Source of the DNA: Nocardia pseudobrasiliensis NBRC 108224
GTDB taxonomy: Bacteria > Actinomycetota > Actinomycetes > Mycobacteriales > Mycobacteriaceae
DNA length: 64,000 bases
NCBI RefSeq assembly: GCF_001613105.1
Contig: NZ_BDBS01000056.1
Span: forward strand, 1-64,000
Reading direction: 5' to 3'
Part shown: one piece after another, positions 60,233 through 64,000 of the stretch
Position numbering within the stretch: the first letter of the stretch is position 1
Layout: every line of letters begins with the position of its first letter
Translations under genes and position numbers: made by a program
The notes under the pieces: generated by a model
What the model was told of the DNA's origin: nothing
The model's database searches: none
Seen by the model: only the letters and a program-made list of their open reading frames with translations

Positions 60233-60238
60233 TAGCGT
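60233..60238 (+). promoter_or_regulatory. Leaderless -10 box (TAGCGT) of the MFS gene
   Basis: TAGCGT lies seven bases before ATG 60246. Together with TAGGAT (60177-60182, minus strand) for the LysR gene it defines a compact divergent promoter pair. Confidence 0.5.
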
Positions 60239-60245
60239 GACTGCC

Positions 60246-61763
60246 ATGCCATACAACGTCCTCGACCGCGACGACGCCTCGGTGTCGCCCGGCCGGTCCT
60301 CGCCGACCGCTCGGCGCGGACTGCTCGCCGTCATGTCCGCCTGCGTCGTGCTCGTCGTCGCCATGGTCGCGGCGATCAATCTCGCCGTCCCCATGCTCGC
60401 CGCGAGCGGACTGCGTCCCTCCGGATCCGCGCTCATCTGGATCGTCGACACCTATGTGATCTTCTTCGCCTGCCTGGTGATTCCGGGTGGCGCCGCCGGA
60501 GATCGCTTCGGGCGCAAGGGTGTGCTGCTCACCGGGCTGCTGCTGTTCGCCGCGGGCGCGCTGCTGTCGGCCGTCGCGCCGAATGTGGCGCTCATGCTCG
60601 TGGGCCGTGCGCTCACCGGTGTGGGCGCGGCGGCGGTGCTGCCCAATACACTCGCTGTCCTTTTGCACGCCGTGCCCGCCGAGCGCAAGGGCGCGGCGAT
60701 CGCCACCTGGGCGTCGATGACCGGAATCGGCGGCATGGTCGGCAATGTCGGCGGCGGCGCGGTGTTGACGGGTGGTTCGTGGCGGTGGCTGTTCCTCGCC
60801 GTCGTGCCGATCGCGCTCGCGCTGGCGGCGCTGGTGGCCCTCATCGCCCCGGTGTCGGCACGCCACGACCGCGATCTCGATCCCCTGGGCACCGTCCTGC
60901 TGGTCGGTGCGTCGGTGGCCTTGCTGCTCGGGATCGTGCAGGGTCCGGAGACGGGCTGGGGCAGCGCGGTGGTTGTCGGTGGATTCGTCTGCGCGGCGGT
61001 GTTGTTCGCGCTGTGGACGATCGTGGAGCTGCGGGCGCGACATCCGCTGCTGGATCCGCGCCTGTTCCTGCTGCCGGGACTGCGCAGCGCGTGTCTGGGC
61101 ATGACGACGGTGTTCTTCGGCATGTTCGCGCTGTTCTACGTCAACGCCTCGCTCATGCAGTACGGCATGGGTTTCGGCGTACTGGAGACCGGACTCGGCA
61201 TCATTCCGGCATCCGCCCCGATCATGCTCGGCGGACGCTATGTCGGGCGGCTGTCGCGGCGCATCGGCGTGGACGCCACGGTCGCCCTCGCCTTCGCCTG
61301 CACCGGCAGCGCGCTGCTGGGGCTGTCGACCACCGATACGCACACCCCGTATCCGATCTATGCGGCCTGGCTTGTGGTCAACGGCATCGGTATCACCCTG
61401 GCGCTGCCGACCCTGTCCGCCGCGATCGCCACCTCGCTGCCACACGCCCAGGCGGGCGTCGGCGCCGGATTGCAGGCCACCACCCGCGAATTCGGCAGCG
61501 CGCTCGGCGTCGCGGTCATCGGCACGGTGCTCACCGCGCGCTTCGTCGCGGCGCTGCCCGCCGATATCCGCGCCGCGCACGATCCGCACACCGTGGCGCA
61601 GGCCCTGGCCGTATCGGCCCCCGGCCGCGCGCCGGAGATCGTGGCGGCCTTCGTCTCCGGCGCGGACCTGGGTCTGCGGATCATGGGGATGTCGGTGCTG
61701 GTCCTCGGCGCACTCGTCGTCGCCCAGTCCCTGCTGTCGCGTCGCGCGCGAAATCGCCGCTGA
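60246..61763 (+). CDS. MFS efflux transporter, DHA2 family, under LysR control
   Basis: 505 residues, about 14 membrane helices after a polar 25-residue N-terminus. Motif A GGAAGDRFGRKGVLL, motif-C-like TGIGGMVGNVGGGAVL (less canonical) and WIVDTYVIFFACLVIPGG match EmrB/SmvA-type pumps. Expression probably responds to the divergent LysR regulator. Substrate unknown. Confidence 0.9.
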   Translation: MPYNVLDRDDASVSPGRSSPTARRGLLAVMSACVVLVVAMVAAINLAVPMLAASGLRPSGSALIWIVDTYVIFFACLVIPGGAAGDRFGRKGVLLTGLLLFAAGALLSAVAPNVALMLVGRALTGVGAAAVLPNTLAVLLHAVPAERKGAAIATWASMTGIGGMVGNVGGGAVLTGGSWRWLFLAVVPIALALAALVALIAPVSARHDRDLDPLGTVLLVGASVALLLGIVQGPETGWGSAVVVGGFVCAAVLFALWTIVELRARHPLLDPRLFLLPGLRSACLGMTTVFFGMFALFYVNASLMQYGMGFGVLETGLGIIPASAPIMLGGRYVGRLSRRIGVDATVALAFACTGSALLGLSTTDTHTPYPIYAAWLVVNGIGITLALPTLSAAIATSLPHAQAGVGAGLQATTREFGSALGVAVIGTVLTARFVAALPADIRAAHDPHTVAQALAVSAPGRAPEIVAAFVSGADLGLRIMGMSVLVLGALVVAQSLLSRRARNRR

Positions 61764-61774
61764 CGGCACCGCTT

Positions 61775-61942
61775 TCAGGACCGCCGCGACGTCCCGGCCG
61801 GGACGTAGCCGCCGCTGGGTTCGATGTAGCGGGCCTCCTCGACCGTGTAGAGCGTGTCGGCCAGGCCGCGCAGGACCCGGGCCAGTGCGGCGATCGCGGC
61901 GTTTTCCTGTTCGGAGCCGGGCCAGGGTGAATCGGCTGTCAT
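61775..61942 (-). CDS. Small protein, 55 residues, linked to the amidase
   Basis: ATG 61942 follows GAAAGG nine bases upstream and lies 19 bases after the amidase stop, so the two are likely co-transcribed. The sequence has one amphipathic helix (ENAAIAALARVLRGLADTLY) and a short tail (EEARYIEPSGGYVP). It is not an obvious AtzG/DUF4089 amidase partner, but a small accessory role is plausible. It ends 11 bases from the convergent MFS stop. Confidence 0.6.
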   Translation of the reverse strand: MTADSPWPGSEQENAAIAALARVLRGLADTLYTVEEARYIEPSGGYVPAGTSRRS

Positions 61943-61961
61943 CGCGGGGCCTTTCGACGGG

Positions 61962-63377
61962 TCAGCGCAGCGCCGCGGGAGTGCGGCGGTGGTGATCGGT
62001 GTGATGCTGGTAGGCGTCGGCGGCACGCAACACCGTGGCCTCGTCGAAATGCCTGCCGCTCAGCGACATCGAGAGCGGCAGCCCCTCGGCGGACAGCCCG
62101 ATCGGGACGGCGACGACGGGGTTGCCGAGCGGATTCCAGTAGCCGGTGTGCAGTCCGGCGAGCACCGCCAGCGGCTGGGACTGACTCAGCGCGGACAGTG
62201 GCGGCGCGCCCAGATGACCGGTCGGCGTGGCGATCAGATCCACCTCGGTGAACAGTGCGGCCATCTCACGCTGGGCGACGTGCCGGACCCGTTGGGCCTG
62301 AACGTAATCCATACCGGTCGGCGTGGCGGCCGCGGCCAGCGCGATGCGGGTGCTGCGACTGTAGTCGTCCCAGCGCGAGCGCAGCGTCGCGTGATGGTAG
62401 GCCGACGCCTCGCAGGCCAGCACGACGACCTCCACCGCCGAGAGTTCGGTGTAGAAGGGAATTTCCACCGGCACGATCGCCGCACCGGCCCGGCGCAGCG
62501 CCTCGATCGCGGCGTCGAATCGCGCGGGCTGCTCCGGATCGGCCAGGCCGCCGATGAATCGGGCCAGATCGTCGACCCCGATGGTCACCCCGCGCAACTC
62601 CCCGGTCAGCGCCGCCGAATAGTCGGCCACCGGCTCGGTGGAGCTGTAGGGATCCTCGTCGTCGTGCCCGGCCAGCACCGACAGCAGCAGCGCGCAGTCC
62701 GCGGCGGTGGTCGCCATCGGACCCACGTGGTCCAGGGTATAGGCCAGCGGCACCACACCGGATTTCGGCACCCGCCCGAAGGTCGGCTTCAGCCCGGTCA
62801 CCCCGCAGTAGGCGGCGGGGATCCGGATGCTGCCCACGGTGTCGGTGCCGATCGCGCCGAGAAACATCCCGGTCGCCAGCCCGCTGCCCGAGCCGGAACT
62901 GGACCCACCGGCCCAGCGCGCCGCGTCCCACGGATTGCGCGGGACGGGGAACGGTTTCGCCGGATCCGGTACGCCGAGCGCGAATTCCATCGTGGTGGTC
63001 TTACCGGTCACGATCGCGCCCGCGGCCTCGAGTCGCCGCACCACCGCGCAGTCCCCCACGCTCGCGGCCCACGCCGGATCCAGCACCAGGCTCTGGGCCG
63101 TGGTCGGTCCCGCCGAATGCGCGAGAATATCCTTGACCCCGATCGGAATTCCATCCAGCGGGGTCAGCGGCACACCGGCCGCGATTTTGCGATCGACGCG
63201 TTCGGCCTGTTCGCGAGCCCGCTGATCGAACCGCGTCAGATACACGCCGAACTTCTCGTCGTAGGTGTCGGCCGCCGCCAGCGCCCGCTCCACCAGTTCG
63301 GCGGCGCGCACCTGTCCGGCCCGCAGAGCCGCGGCGGCCGCGGTGATTGTCGTTGGCTTCGAAGCGCTTTCGGTCAT
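61962..63377 (-). CDS. Amidase signature (AS) family enzyme
   Basis: 471 residues from ATG 63377; GTG 63413 upstream has no ribosome site. The AS triad is complete: Lys in GIPIGVKD, cis-Ser in WAGGSSSGSGSG, and nucleophile Ser in GTDTVGSIRIPAA. C-terminal HTGYWNPLGNPVVAVPIGL is typical. It hydrolyses an amide of unknown structure (relatives: GatA, allophanate hydrolase, indoleacetamide hydrolase). GatB/GatC are absent, so it is not the tRNA amidotransferase. Followed by a 55-residue gene. Confidence 0.92.
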   Translation of the reverse strand: MTESASKPTTITAAAAALRAGQVRAAELVERALAAADTYDEKFGVYLTRFDQRAREQAERVDRKIAAGVPLTPLDGIPIGVKDILAHSAGPTTAQSLVLDPAWAASVGDCAVVRRLEAAGAIVTGKTTTMEFALGVPDPAKPFPVPRNPWDAARWAGGSSSGSGSGLATGMFLGAIGTDTVGSIRIPAAYCGVTGLKPTFGRVPKSGVVPLAYTLDHVGPMATTAADCALLLSVLAGHDDEDPYSSTEPVADYSAALTGELRGVTIGVDDLARFIGGLADPEQPARFDAAIEALRRAGAAIVPVEIPFYTELSAVEVVVLACEASAYHHATLRSRWDDYSRSTRIALAAAATPTGMDYVQAQRVRHVAQREMAALFTEVDLIATPTGHLGAPPLSALSQSQPLAVLAGLHTGYWNPLGNPVVAVPIGLSAEGLPLSMSLSGRHFDEATVLRAADAYQHHTDHHRRTPAALR

Positions 63378-63441
63378 CTCGGCCCCAATCTCTCGGTCGT
63401 TCGATGGTGTCACGACCGCGGGGAGCGTAGCGGTGGAAGCG

Positions 63442-64000
63442 CTAATCGGCGGGGATCAGCGGATGCGCGGTGGCGCGCAGGGTCCAGGTCGAGGCGCGCC
63501 CGTGCAGTGTGGTGGCCGACAGCGGCGGAATATCGACCCGCCAGAAGGACCGCGCGGGCGCGTCGAGGGCCAGCAGTACCGCCGCGCGGACCACCGCCGG
63601 ATGAGTGACCGCGGTGACGCGCCGGGGCGTTGCGGTGAGGGTGCGCAGCCACTCGCGGACCCGGTCGAGCAGGTCTCGGATCGATTCGCCGCTGGGCGGG
63701 CGGTGTTCCGGATCGGTCAGCCAGGCCATGAGATCCTCGGGGGCGAGCTCGTCCACGGTCCGGCCCGCCCATTCCCCGCAGCGCCAATCCATCAGTGCCG
63801 CTTCGATTTCCGCGTCGCGACCCAGGATCTCGGCGGTGCGACGGGTGCGCAGTTCCGGCGCGGTCAGCACGAGGTCGGCCCGCTCGGCGTACACCGAGGG
63901 ACCGACCTTCATCACCGAGCGTTCGCCCGGCGCACTGAGCGGCTCGTCGGCGGGAAACCGCGCCGCGGCCACCGCCTCGGTGAGCGCATGGGTCACCAGC
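63442..64000 (-). CDS. Histidine phosphatase superfamily protein (5' end outside window)
   Basis: At least 185 residues are visible and the frame is open at the window edge, so a few N-terminal residues are missing. The first motif reads LVTHALTEA where the family normally has RHG/RHA-T: the phosphate-accepting His is kept but its Arg partner is Thr. RFPADEPLSAPGERS, LTAPELRTRRTAEI and VTAVTHPAVVRAAV (second His) follow, as in mycobacterial Rv3837c-like proteins. Substrate unknown. It lies 64 bases upstream of the amidase on the same strand. Confidence 0.8.
   Translation of the reverse strand, partial: LVTHALTEAVAAARFPADEPLSAPGERSVMKVGPSVYAERADLVLTAPELRTRRTAEILGRDAEIEAALMDWRCGEWAGRTVDELAPEDLMAWLTDPEHRPPSGESIRDLLDRVREWLRTLTATPRRVTAVTHPAVVRAAVLLALDAPARSFWRVDIPPLSATTLHGRASTWTLRATAHPLIPAD

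Overview
The window is a high-GC actinobacterial chromosome segment, most likely from Nocardia or a close mycolic-acid-containing relative. The evidence is very GC-rich third codon positions, many GTG and some TTG starts, apparent leaderless -10 (TANNNT) promoters, and mycobacterial-type proteins: ChoD, a LigC/primase-polymerase pair, a RodA paralogue, an Rv1318c-type adenylate cyclase and MutA/MutB/MeaB. I saw no rRNA, tRNA, CRISPR array, insertion sequence or prophage. The window opens and closes inside genes.

Layout. 1-9.9 kb: TetR facing a secreted CocE/S15 hydrolase, ChoD-type GMC oxidoreductase, a small HAD protein with an altered nucleophile, a double TerD protein, a lipoprotein, an APH-type kinase, a membrane protein and a PPOX protein. 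10.05-15.3 kb: a tightly overlapping four-gene operon (cysteine desulfurase; an unknown protein ending in a CxxC heavy-metal domain; Y4yA-like fold-III PLP enzyme; cysteine-synthase-like enzyme fused to rhodanese). This is the best candidate for an undescribed system. 15.3-21.3 kb: RodA paralogue, coiled-coil protein, Na+/H+ antiporter fused to a UBP zinc finger, a missed 59-residue protein, an esterase and TetR. 21.3-25.3 kb: a 29-codon leader ORF, then mgtC translationally coupled to an ABC permease and ATPase. 25.2-32.5 kb: TetR/MFS with an operator, a DUF6745 pair, another MFS, NfeD-like protein with flotillin, and a cold-shock protein. 32.6-34.7 kb: LigC and Prim-PolC. 34.8-38.7 kb: cytosine-permease family, TetR, acyl-CoA dehydrogenase, TetR. 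38.9-42 kb: EphD-like hydrolase lacking its nucleophile, a 69-residue protein and a 647-residue tandem-repeat protein. 42-48.5 kb: a frameshifted secreted protein, an odd SDR, an AT-richer scar with a gene remnant, O-methyltransferase, DUF2784, thioesterase, and TetR with an FAD monooxygenase, then a four-copy 23-bp repeat and a hairpin. 48.5-53.1 kb: nucleosidase, amidohydrolase, adenylate cyclase, membrane protein, ricin-type lectin. 53.1-58.3 kb: mutA-mutB-meaB. 58.6-64 kb: TVP38-like membrane protein, LysR/MFS pair, small protein with an amidase, and a truncated histidine phosphatase.

How genes work together. The sulfur/PLP operon could mobilise persulfide sulfur and make or modify an unusual amino acid. 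The mgtC operon looks like a cation-stress module with an uncharacterised ABC importer. mutA/mutB/meaB handle propionyl-CoA-derived methylmalonyl-CoA, which fits a sterol and lipid degrader carrying ChoD. Several TetR regulators have visible palindromes beside the genes they face.
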